Shown here piece after piece: positions 25,968 through 32,698 of a stretch of 64,000 nucleotides of DNA. Position numbers and translations under genes: made by a program. The stretch covers positions 164,773 through 228,772 of the forward strand of contig JAIPJB010000002.1 in assembly GCA_021734395.1 (NCBI GenBank). The letters run 5' to 3'. Below the pieces are notes generated by a model. It was not told where the DNA came from and did no database searches. It saw nothing but the letters and a program-made list of their open reading frames with translations. This DNA comes from Candidatus Altimarinota bacterium (GTDB taxonomy: Bacteria; Patescibacteriota; Gracilibacteria; UBA4473). Within the stretch, counting starts at the first letter, position 1. The number at the start of each line of letters is the position of its first letter.

Positions 25968-26185
25968 CAATACTTCGCACAAAACTGAGAATTCGCCGAA
26001 GAGCCTTCACTGAAGTGCTGACGTGAATAGTGCTCTGATTTCTTGCCCACATTAAAGTGAGAAACCGGGCGATGATATCCCATCACGCGCGTCCACACTT
26101 CACACCGTGTGCGCTGATCAGATAAATCTTGAACTCCTTGAGGTCGAGCTTTGTCGAGAGCTGAGGCCGTACATGTACTGTTCAT
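25967..26185 (-). CDS. Detached glycyl-radical segment of NrdD (72 residues)
   Basis: The sequence RTRCEVWTRVMGYHRPVSHF continues with NVGKKSEHYSRQHF. This is the C-terminal glycyl-radical segment of class III ribonucleotide reductase, with the radical Gly in RVMGYHRP. It normally belongs to the NrdD chain but here is a separate ORF with its own ATG, 34 bases after the NrdD stop and in the +1 frame. The frame is open back to the NrdD stop context GTC-TGA-C, so a +1 shift there could join them. Otherwise it would be a separate subunit, as YfiD is for pyruvate formate-lyase. A simple inactivating frameshift is also possible. Confidence 0.75.
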   Translation of the reverse strand: MNSTCTASALDKARPQGVQDLSDQRTRCEVWTRVMGYHRPVSHFNVGKKSEHYSRQHFSEGSSANSQFCAKY

Positions 26186-26219
26186 ACAAATAAAAAGGAT
26201 AAAAAATAAAGAAAAGGGG

Positions 26220-28370
26220 TCAGACAGAAACAGATTGAGAATGAGTGGCTTCTTTTTTTATCGTGCCCTGACGACGAGAGTCGTGATGCAGTCGAATTGT
26301 TTCTTCTTTGTCAGAACCTTTGTAACCAATCTCGTTATCACATTTGGGACAGTAGTCATGTTCACCAGCGACATACCCGTGCTTGGGACAAATGGAGAAG
26401 GTCGGCGTGATCGTGATGTAAGGGAGATGAAACTGTCCCAAAACCTTTCGAACTAAGTTTTTGCAAGCTTCCGCATTGGAAATACGTTCTCCCATATAGA
26501 GATGTAAAACTGTTCCACCGGTGTATTTGGTCTGCAGTCGATCTTGGAGCTTCAAAGCTTCGAAAGCGTCTTCGGTGTATTCCACCGGAAGCTGAGACGA
26601 ATTGGTATAGTAAGGAGCCTCTTCGGTTCCGGATTGAATGATGTCAGGGAATCGTTTCCTGTCTTCTTTGGCAAATCGATAGGTCGTTCCCTCGGCAGGA
26701 GTCGCTTCGAGATTATAAAGATTTCCCGTTTCGTTCTGAAATTCGGTCAATTTCTGACGCATGAAGAGCAGTACTTCTTCGGCAAAATCTTGACCCCATT
26801 CGTCGGCAATCGTGTGTTCTCCGTCAGTAAAATTTTGAATCGCCTCGTTGAGTCCGTTCAGACCGATCGTGGAGAAATGATTATTGAGGTGTCCCAGGTA
26901 CCGTTTACTGTACGGAAAAAGTCCTCGATCCATCCAGGTCTGTACTTCTTTTCTCTTGAGTTCCAAAGAAATCTTGGCGAGATCCATCAGATGCTCGATG
27001 CGTTTGAGAAAGGCCTCTTTCTTTCCTTTGTTCTGATAGCCAATTCGAGGAAGAGAGATCGTTACTACGCCAATAGACCCCGTCATCTCTGCTGAACCAA
27101 AAAGCCCATTTCCGCGCTTGAGCAATTCGTCTAGATTTAATTGGAGTCGACAGCACATCGATCGAATATGGTTGGGATCGAGCTCGGAATTGATGAAGTT
27201 CTGAAAATACGGCATACCGTATTTGGCTGTCATCTCAAAAAGTGGTTCTGTATTTGGATTGTCCCAGTCAAAATCCTTCGTCACATTGTAGGTCGGAATC
27301 GGAAAGGTAAAGACGCGCCCCTTGGCATCGCCACGGGTCATGACTTCGATGTACGCACGATTAATAATATCCATTTCTTTCTGCAATTCCGAAAAGGTAT
27401 ACGGGAAATATTTTCCTCCCAGTTTTAATTTTTTGTCTTTCAGGTCACGTGGACACGTCCAGTCAAAAGTCAGGTTGGTAAAGGGAGTTTGTGTGCCCCA
27501 TCGGGAAGGCACATTGAGATTAAAAACAAACGACTGCATATTCTGGAGCACATAATCGTAGGTTTTTTTCTGGACGTATTCTTCCTGTGCTTTTTTATTC
27601 GGAAAAAGTATCTTGTTTTCTTCGATTTCTTTTTCGAGTTTCATTTCATACTTTTTAACAAACGGTGCCAAATACGTATCAAAACTTGAAAATGCTTGTG
27701 CACCGGCCCATTCATTCTGCAGCGTTCCCAAAAAGTTTACCATCTGAGAAACAGCCGTAGACAAATGTTTAGGCGGAAGACTTTCTGTTTTATCAGGAAC
27801 GCCATTAAATCCTTCCTCGAGCAATACCCGCAAACTCCATCCCGCACAATATCCGGAAAACATATCCAAATCATGAATATGAAAATCCCCATTGCGGTGA
27901 GCATCACCTACGTTTTTCGGGTAAATATGAGACAGCCAGTAATTGGCCGTGACTTTTCCTGAAGTATTGAGAATCATCCCCCCCAAGCTATATCCCTGAT
28001 TGGAATTCGCATTCACTCGCCAGTCGAGTTTATTAAGATATTCTGTGATTGTGTTTTCTACGCTCACCACGACACTTTTGTCGGAGCGTGATTGGGCGCG
28101 TTTTTCTCGGTAGAGAATATAGGCTTTGGCAGTTTGAGCATGCCCATCTTCAATTAAAACTTTTTCTACCGTATCTTGAATTTCTTCGACTGAAGGAATT
28201 TGGTCATGAAATTTTTTATCCAGAAGTTGTACCACATCCTGGGTAATTTTTTCGGCGATTTTGCGATCAGTTCCTCCTATTTCTTTGGCTGCCGCAAAAA
28301 CAGCATCCACAATTTTTTGAGGATGAAAATCTACTATTTCTCCGGTGCGCTTCTGGACTTTAAAAATCAT
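26220..28370 (-). CDS. nrdD: Anaerobic ribonucleoside-triphosphate reductase, main chain without the radical Gly
   Basis: Makes deoxynucleotides without oxygen. 716 residues: ATP-cone regulator (about 3-90, starting MIFKVQKRTGEIVDFHPQKI), the ten-stranded barrel core with FNLNVPSRWGTQTPFTNLTFDW and RLQLNLDELLKRGNGLFGSAEM, and the zinc site CPKHGYVAGEHDYCPKCD (about 660-678). It then ends in an unusual tail, IKKEATHSQSVSV, and a UGA; the usual Gly-radical segment is missing and lies in the next ORF. The leader is strongly pyrimidine-rich. Two NrdR-box-like sites lie upstream. Confidence 0.92.
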   Translation of the reverse strand: MIFKVQKRTGEIVDFHPQKIVDAVFAAAKEIGGTDRKIAEKITQDVVQLLDKKFHDQIPSVEEIQDTVEKVLIEDGHAQTAKAYILYREKRAQSRSDKSVVVSVENTITEYLNKLDWRVNANSNQGYSLGGMILNTSGKVTANYWLSHIYPKNVGDAHRNGDFHIHDLDMFSGYCAGWSLRVLLEEGFNGVPDKTESLPPKHLSTAVSQMVNFLGTLQNEWAGAQAFSSFDTYLAPFVKKYEMKLEKEIEENKILFPNKKAQEEYVQKKTYDYVLQNMQSFVFNLNVPSRWGTQTPFTNLTFDWTCPRDLKDKKLKLGGKYFPYTFSELQKEMDIINRAYIEVMTRGDAKGRVFTFPIPTYNVTKDFDWDNPNTEPLFEMTAKYGMPYFQNFINSELDPNHIRSMCCRLQLNLDELLKRGNGLFGSAEMTGSIGVVTISLPRIGYQNKGKKEAFLKRIEHLMDLAKISLELKRKEVQTWMDRGLFPYSKRYLGHLNNHFSTIGLNGLNEAIQNFTDGEHTIADEWGQDFAEEVLLFMRQKLTEFQNETGNLYNLEATPAEGTTYRFAKEDRKRFPDIIQSGTEEAPYYTNSSQLPVEYTEDAFEALKLQDRLQTKYTGGTVLHLYMGERISNAEACKNLVRKVLGQFHLPYITITPTFSICPKHGYVAGEHDYCPKCDNEIGYKGSDKEETIRLHHDSRRQGTIKKEATHSQSVSV

Positions 28371-28442
28371 GAGATGGAAGAGGTAAAAAAGAAAAAGAAA
28401 AAGGAAAATTCCAGACTTTTATTGTTCAAAATAATCATTTCT

Positions 28443-28472
28443 TTCATATCGCTTTAAATTCAAAAATCACAA
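28443..28472 (-). promoter_or_regulatory. Possible nrdD promoter
   Basis: Minus strand TTGTGA (28472-28467), 18 bases, TATGAA (28448-28443). The -35 box would sit inside the first NrdR-like box, which fits repression. Confidence 0.3.
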
Positions 28473-28482
28473 TATATTGTAG
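28467..28482. promoter_or_regulatory. NrdR-box-like site 1
   Basis: TCACAATATATTGTAG matches the palindromic NrdR consensus (ACACWATATATWGTGT, as I recall it) at 13 of 16 positions. NrdR is the zinc/ATP-cone repressor of ribonucleotide reductase genes. Confidence 0.55.
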
Positions 28483-28498
28483 GTAGCATTCTTTTTAC

Positions 28499-28514
28499 AC
28501 CCCAAATATTGTGC
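28499..28514. promoter_or_regulatory. NrdR-box-like site 2
   Basis: ACCCCAAATATTGTGC matches the same consensus at about 11-12 of 16 positions. It starts 32 bases after site 1, leaving 16 bases between, which is the usual spacing (three helical turns) of paired NrdR boxes. Confidence 0.45.
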
Positions 28515-28531
28515 TGTCAAGAAAAAATGAA

Positions 28532-28562
28532 TTGACTTCCTGGGGGTGTGTTTTTTTATATT
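28532..28562 (+). promoter_or_regulatory. Possible folB promoter
   Basis: TTGACT (28532-28537), 19 bases, TATATT (28557-28562). The spacer is long, so this is tentative. Confidence 0.3.
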
Positions 28563-28600
28563 TTTTGGCAGAAAGAGGGAAACGCTTTATTCTGCGGTCG

Positions 28601-28939
28601 ATGAAATTTGAGCTCCGAAATATTCCACTTTTTGTTCGTCTGGGAACAACAAAATCCGAAAGAAATACTCCGCAAAAAGTACTGGTCTCAATCAATTTTG
28701 AATACGATACTCACACAGCTGTGCAGACCGACGATATTGTCGATACGATCGACTACTACCAAATCCGACAGTGGATACAAAATTTCGGACAAGAAAAAGA
28801 ATTTCATCTGCTCGAAACCTTGCATGAGGCGATGCTTGGCAAATGCCAGCAGCAATTCTCTGAAGCGAAAAACATTGTTCTCTGTATTGAAAAATTCCCG
28901 TTCTCAGAAGGAAGTATCATCGTTTCGAACGAACATTAA
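28601..28939 (+). CDS. folB: Dihydroneopterin aldolase-like protein
   Basis: 112 residues of the tunnelling (T) fold used by dihydroneopterin aldolase/epimerase in folate synthesis. It has FELRNIPLFVRLGTTKSERNTPQKVLVSI, then DIVDTIDYYQIRQWI, HLLETLHEAML and a C-terminal FPFSEGSIIVSNE. The start MKFELRN is chosen since the upstream frame overlaps the promoter region. No other folate gene is near. Substrate assignment rests on this short fold. Confidence 0.75.
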   Translation: MKFELRNIPLFVRLGTTKSERNTPQKVLVSINFEYDTHTAVQTDDIVDTIDYYQIRQWIQNFGQEKEFHLLETLHEAMLGKCQQQFSEAKNIVLCIEKFPFSEGSIIVSNEH

Positions 28940-29523
28940 AAATAAGTTTTGGCTAAATAGTCCCCGAAGAAACTAAAAATCAAAACATAAAAAAGATACC
29001 CCGCACAGATAAATGGGATAAATTTGCGATACCGAACCCCCGAAAGCCCAAAAGCAAAGCTAACGATGTCGAGCGGCACAAAAGGAATAAAATAAACCAA
29101 GAGAAACAAATTCTCGTGTTCCTCAATCTTTTTTTCATATTTTTCGAGGGTACTCTTTTGCGTAAATCGCTGAATGAATTTCTTTCCAAATTTTCGAGCC
29201 AGAAAAAAAGCAATCAATGTCCCCCCCACATTCCCGATAAAAGCATATATTCCACCCTCTATCGGACCAAATAAAAATCCAGCTGACAAAACCGGCAAAA
29301 AACCGGGCAGAGGAGCAAAAACAACTTCAGCCATAATAACGAAAATAATGACTAAGGGTCCCCACACTCCAAATCCTTCGATGAAATTCTCAAAACTTTC
29401 ACGATTCTGCAAAAAAGACAGTTTTTCTTCCAAAAAGAAGAGAAAAATTAATATCAAACAAAAGAGAATGATCGCGCTCAAAAACTCTTTTTTTTTCTTC
29501 TGATTCCAAATTTTTCTCTTCAT
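28936..29523 (-). CDS. TVP38/TMEM64 (DedA-related) membrane protein
   Basis: 195 residues with a first span near the N-terminus (about 13-33, AIILFCLILIFLFFLEE), the SNARE-associated core with VVFAPLPGFLPVLSAGFLFG and IGNVGGTLIAFFLARKFG, and two C-terminal spans (FIPFVPLDIVSFAFGLSG). These proteins are thought to act in lipid or ion handling. ATG at 29523 gives MKRKIWNQ. It converges on folB, the ends overlapping by four bases. Confidence 0.85.
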   Translation of the reverse strand: MKRKIWNQKKKKEFLSAIILFCLILIFLFFLEEKLSFLQNRESFENFIEGFGVWGPLVIIFVIMAEVVFAPLPGFLPVLSAGFLFGPIEGGIYAFIGNVGGTLIAFFLARKFGKKFIQRFTQKSTLEKYEKKIEEHENLFLLVYFIPFVPLDIVSFAFGLSGVRYRKFIPFICAGYLFYVLIFSFFGDYLAKTYF

Positions 29524-29888
29524 AAATTCAAAAAAAGCATACGGACAGGAGCGCATGCTGGCAAGAATAAAAACAAAGTCCGGGGAAGGTCGTCTAGTCC
29601 CGATTCAAAATAAATCAGAATCTGAATAAGACACAATAAAGAGATGATAGAGAAATAAATTCCCCTCATTCCCCCTTTTTCCTTTCGGCTTCGCTCAGGG
29701 CAGGAAAGGAGGAGAAAAAAATTGAAGGTTGAAAATTAATTACATCTTTGAGTTCGAACCCCGAGATGATTTGAGCTCGAATACGAATATTTATTCTTCA
29801 TTCTTCTAAACTCGTAAAATCATGAACTCGTTCACTCGAATTAAAGATTAAAGATTAAAAATTGAAGATTGAAGATTGAAGATTGCCC
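29524..29888. repeat. Spacer with REP-like and AT-rich repeats
   Basis: No gene. Visible items are a CCTTTC ... GAAAGG inverted repeat around CGGCTTCGCTCAGGG (29681-29708), degenerate GAGTTCGAACCCC words near 29750, and a low-complexity tract of GATTAAAGATTGAAGATT words (29840-29886) like those at 6730, 9415 and 16990. The last follows the tRNA-Lys repeat array on the minus strand. Confidence 0.5.
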
Positions 29889-30254
29889 TTCTGGTAGGTG
29901 AGGTGGGGGCCTCTCTCATTCTCCCCCTCGACAAGCTCGGGGTCCGAAGTCGAGAACTTTTCTTCGGCTCATTTCATTCGCCAGAAAAGCGAACCCTGTC
30001 GCTTCGCGACAATGCGGGTTCTTCAAAAAACCATGTATATCTGATTTTTGATATATAATATTTGATCTCTGTTCTGGTGGGTGAGGTGGGGCACTCTCTC
30101 ATTCTCCCCCTCGACAAGCTCGGGGTCCGAAGTCGAGAACTTTTCTTCGGCTCATTTCATTCGCCAGAAAAGCGAACCCTGTCGCTTCGCGACAATGTGG
30201 GTTCTTCAAAAAACCATGTATATCTGATTTTTGATATATGACATTTGATCTCTG
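29889..30254 (-). repeat. 183-bp tandem repeats downstream of tRNA-Lys
   Basis: Two head-to-tail units (29889-30071 and 30072-30254), each exactly 183 bp, differing at about six positions. The same 20-base end (rc of CCCCACCTCACCCACCAGAA) begins a third partial copy that is the 3' end of tRNA-Lys (30255-30274). On the transcribed strand each unit has a hairpin plus T6 after CCA, then GAACCCAC (antisense to the T-arm), several strong stem-loops including CTCGAC/GTCGAG and TGTCGC/GCGACA, and the tRNA 3' end. No protein gene. Confidence 0.85.
30208..30244 (-). terminator. Terminator-like hairpin after tRNA-Lys
   Basis: Minus strand ATGTCATATATC ... GATATACAT stem (with a bulge) followed by GGTTTTTTG. 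A slightly decayed copy lies 183 bp further on (30025-30061). Confidence 0.5.
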
Positions 30255-30257
30255 TTC

Positions 30258-30332
30258 TGGTGGGTGAGGTGGGGCTCGAACCCACGGCCAATGGCTTAAA
30301 AGGCCACTGCTCTACCACTGAGCTACTCACCC
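30258..30332 (-). tRNA. tRNA-Lys (UUU)
   Basis: 75 bases with encoded CCA. Acceptor GGGTGAG/CTCACCC, anticodon loop CTTTTAA (anticodon TTT) on GTGGC/GCCAT, T-arm GTGGG-TTCGAGC-CCCAC. It lies three bases after tRNA-Ala on the same strand, so they share a transcript. Its 3' end is the founder or copy of the repeat unit that follows. Confidence 0.95.
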
Positions 30333-30335
30333 AAA

Positions 30336-30412
30336 TGGTGGAGACGGAGGGATTCGAACCCTCGACCTCCTGCTTGCAAAGCAGGCGCTCTAGCCAACTA
30401 AGCTACGTCCCC
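30336..30412 (-). tRNA. tRNA-Ala (UGC)
   Basis: 77 bases with encoded CCA. Acceptor GGGGACG/CGTCTCC contains the G3-U70 pair that marks alanine tRNAs. Anticodon loop TTTGCAA (anticodon TGC) on CCTGC/GCAGG, T-arm GAGGG-TTCGAAT-CCCTC. It starts 24 bases after the stop of the small membrane protein gene; no separate promoter is obvious. Confidence 0.95.
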
Positions 30413-30436
30413 GTAAAAAATAATTGATATACGTGA

Positions 30437-30673
30437 TCAGGAAATCCCCGGAACAATGGTTTTGAGAATTCCATGTAAAAACCCTTGTAATCCTCCAGCT
30501 ATCCACATGATGGCAAATATCGACATCAAAAGTCCAATCACTTTGATCAGAACGTATGTTCCCCCAGAACCAAATATTTTTTCGCCAAAATCTAACTGAC
30601 CGGTAAAAGTGCCGATTTTTTCAGCATAGACGATCATCAGTACGCCTGCCGGAATCAAAAGCCACGCAATCAT
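30437..30673 (-). CDS. Small membrane protein, unknown (78 residues)
   Basis: Two membrane spans: MIAWLLIPAGVLMIVYAE at the N-terminus and VLIKVIGLLMSIFAIMWIAGG in the second half, with a short polar loop (KIGTFTGQLDFGEKIFGSGG) between. No known domain. ATG at 30673 is chosen over an upstream TTG. It precedes tRNA-Ala and tRNA-Lys on the same strand and may be co-transcribed with them; it is divergent from the TrbC-like pair. Confidence 0.65.
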   Translation of the reverse strand: MIAWLLIPAGVLMIVYAEKIGTFTGQLDFGEKIFGSGGTYVLIKVIGLLMSIFAIMWIAGGLQGFLHGILKTIVPGIS

Positions 30674-30738
30674 TGAGAACAAAAAGAACTGTAACCGCGA
30701 GGATTGTATAAATCAAGCCTCTTTTGTCAAAAATTATC

Positions 30739-30767
30739 TTGAGAAAAAGCGCATTTTACGGTATAAT
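30739..30767 (+). promoter_or_regulatory. Promoter of the TrbC-like gene pair
   Basis: TTGAGA (30739-30744), 17 bases, TATAAT (30762-30767). Only seven bases separate the -10 box from the ATG at 30775, so the transcript should be leaderless or nearly so. Confidence 0.6.
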
Positions 30768-30774
30768 AAGGGGA

Positions 30775-31716
30775 ATGAAAAAAATATTGTTCGGATTGGC
30801 TCTCATGTGTCTGCTGTGGGGAGGAGGAATTGCCTTCGCTCAAGAAGGAACACCAAGCCGAAATACGCTCCCTCTCTCCGAAAAAAACTACGATCCCATC
30901 CTTCAGCATAACCTTGTCAAAGACAGAATCGATGAAATTTATGATGCAGGAATCGGCACCGAAGCATCGCTTGAGCTATTAGCAAGAGGGTACGCAGACG
31001 AAGAAATAAGCCCGTTTCTTTTTGCGATCAATGTCGTCATTGGCGCTATTGCAATCCTATGGCTGTCTGTTTCGGGAGCAAAGTTTATTTTTTCTCAGGG
31101 AGACGACGAACGGCTTTCAAAATACAAAACACAATTCGGTTGGATTATTTTGGGGCTGGCAACGATCGCTGTTGGAGAATTTGTCGCTTTTGAAGTGCTG
31201 AACCCCAGTCAAGACGTCATCGAAGGAGCGAAAACTATTTCTAATTTCAGTCTCAAAATCAATCAGATTAAATTCTTCATGCAAATTATTGTGGGAGGTA
31301 TCATGCTGATCAGTATGATGATGTCTGGATACAATCTTATTGTCGGCAGTGAAGAAGACGAAAAAATCGAGCAGGAAAAAAATATTTTTCAGTCCTTTTT
31401 CGTCGGCGCATTTTTGATCTTGACCGCAGAAATTTTAGCGCGCGTTTTTGGCGCGCAAGATAGCTCTGGAGAATTAGTCGCTCCAGAACAAATGGTCAAT
31501 CAAGGAGTCAGCGAAATAGTCGGTTTAATTAATTTTGCACTGACTTTTGTGGGAGGCGCTACGGTGATCATGCTCATCCTTTCAAGCCTGTACTATGTCA
31601 TAAGCCTGGGAAACGAAGATCAGATGAATCGAGCCAAACGCCTTATTATTTCCTGTGTAATCGGTATTATTGTGGTTCTTTCTAGTTACACTATTATTCG
31701 CTTCATGATCCGATGA
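30775..31716 (+). CDS. Exported membrane protein with three TrbC/VirB2-like modules (A)
   Basis: 313 residues. A signal peptide (MKKILFGLALMCLLWGGGIA) is followed by three similar two-span modules. Each has a hydrophobic hairpin with a short charged turn: FIFSQGDDERLSKYK, then NLIVGSEEDEKIEQEK, then YYVISLGNEDQMNRAKR. Single modules of this kind are TrbC/VirB2-type pilins or channel subunits, as in the 136-residue protein at 37.2 kb. It overlaps the next paralogue by four bases (ATGA). A part in a type IV secretion or DNA-uptake channel is inferred. Confidence 0.7.
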   Translation: MKKILFGLALMCLLWGGGIAFAQEGTPSRNTLPLSEKNYDPILQHNLVKDRIDEIYDAGIGTEASLELLARGYADEEISPFLFAINVVIGAIAILWLSVSGAKFIFSQGDDERLSKYKTQFGWIILGLATIAVGEFVAFEVLNPSQDVIEGAKTISNFSLKINQIKFFMQIIVGGIMLISMMMSGYNLIVGSEEDEKIEQEKNIFQSFFVGAFLILTAEILARVFGAQDSSGELVAPEQMVNQGVSEIVGLINFALTFVGGATVIMLILSSLYYVISLGNEDQMNRAKRLIISCVIGIIVVLSSYTIIRFMIR

Positions 31717-32657
31717 AAAAATTAATACTGTCTTTTCTTTTTGGACTCTTCTGTTTCCTTCCTTTTTCCCAGATAGCAGAAGCACAGCCTATCACAACAA
31801 AAGATGTTTTTTCTGAATTTGAGAATGAGCCTCTCGACAGGGGAAATATTCTGGGGAAAATGACCACGTTGATTGACTATACTGATTATGAAGGGAGCGA
31901 TACCAATAGAGGAGAACTTCAGTTTCGGAATGTCGTTGAAAAAGTCGTGAAATTCCTACGCCGAATGATGATCTGGATTGCTGTCCTTTTTAGTGCGTGG
32001 AGTGGTTTGCATTTAGTGGCCAGCCGTACCAACCAAGAACTTTTGGACGAAAAGAAACGTCATATTTATAGTATGGCAACTGGCTTTGTGGTGTTATTGA
32101 TCGCCACAGTCTTAGTAGATGAAGTCTTCTTTGGAGAATACGGAGAAGTTCTCCAAGACGAAGAGACTATTCGTCAAATGGCTTCTCGGGGGGTCAGTGA
32201 ATTGCAAGGAATATTCCGATACGTGACCACGTTTGTGGTGGCAGTCGCTGTAGGATTTTTGATTTTCTCAGCAATCAAGCTGATTGTCGCTGCCGGAGAG
32301 AGAGAAGAAGAAGTCAGCAACATAAAACGACGAATGGTATACACGCTCGGTGGGATGGCCTTGATTGTTTCTTCAGAAACATTCGTTCGTATTTTTATGC
32401 GGGAAGGAAAATTATCAGTTCCTGATATTCCCGATTCGATAAAACTTATTGCTGACTGGGCTAATTTTATTTTAGGAATTATTGGTGTGCTGGCAGTTTT
32501 CGGTATTGTTTATGCAGGAATACGACTGATCACAGGCATGGGTATTGACGAAGAAGGCAAAGAAGATGCAAAGAGGATTTTAACTGCTTGTGTTATTGGA
32601 CTTGTTGTCGCCTTTTCCGCTTGGACTCTGATGTACTACTTTATGGTTCCGTACTAA
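31713..32657 (+). CDS. Exported membrane protein with three TrbC/VirB2-like modules (B)
   Basis: 314 residues, a paralogue of the preceding protein. Signal peptide (MKKLILSFLFGLFCFLPFSQIAEA), an acidic stretch, then three two-span modules with turns near VASRTNQELLDEKKR, KLIVAAGEREEEVSNIKRR and LITGMGIDEEGKEDAKR. Starts on the overlapping ATGA, so the two proteins are probably made in equal amounts and may form a hetero-oligomer in the membrane. Confidence 0.7.
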   Translation: MKKLILSFLFGLFCFLPFSQIAEAQPITTKDVFSEFENEPLDRGNILGKMTTLIDYTDYEGSDTNRGELQFRNVVEKVVKFLRRMMIWIAVLFSAWSGLHLVASRTNQELLDEKKRHIYSMATGFVVLLIATVLVDEVFFGEYGEVLQDEETIRQMASRGVSELQGIFRYVTTFVVAVAVGFLIFSAIKLIVAAGEREEEVSNIKRRMVYTLGGMALIVSSETFVRIFMREGKLSVPDIPDSIKLIADWANFILGIIGVLAVFGIVYAGIRLITGMGIDEEGKEDAKRILTACVIGLVVAFSAWTLMYYFMVPY

Positions 32658-32698
32658 AATTTGCGCTCTGGTTGATTTTGCTCTAGAAAAAAAGTGTT

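Noticed and set aside
29876..30058. 60-residue ORF starting within the 183-bp repeat
   Set aside because: It lies in the structured repeat on the strand opposite the tRNAs and is not conserved in the second unit as a frame of equal meaning.
29889..30254. CRISPR-like array
   Set aside because: Units are 183 bp and contiguous with no variable spacers and no cas genes; they are tRNA-end tandem repeats.
30245..30427. Plus-strand ORF with GEVGLEPTANGLKGHCSTTE
   Set aside because: It is antisense to tRNA-Lys and tRNA-Ala; a common spurious product.
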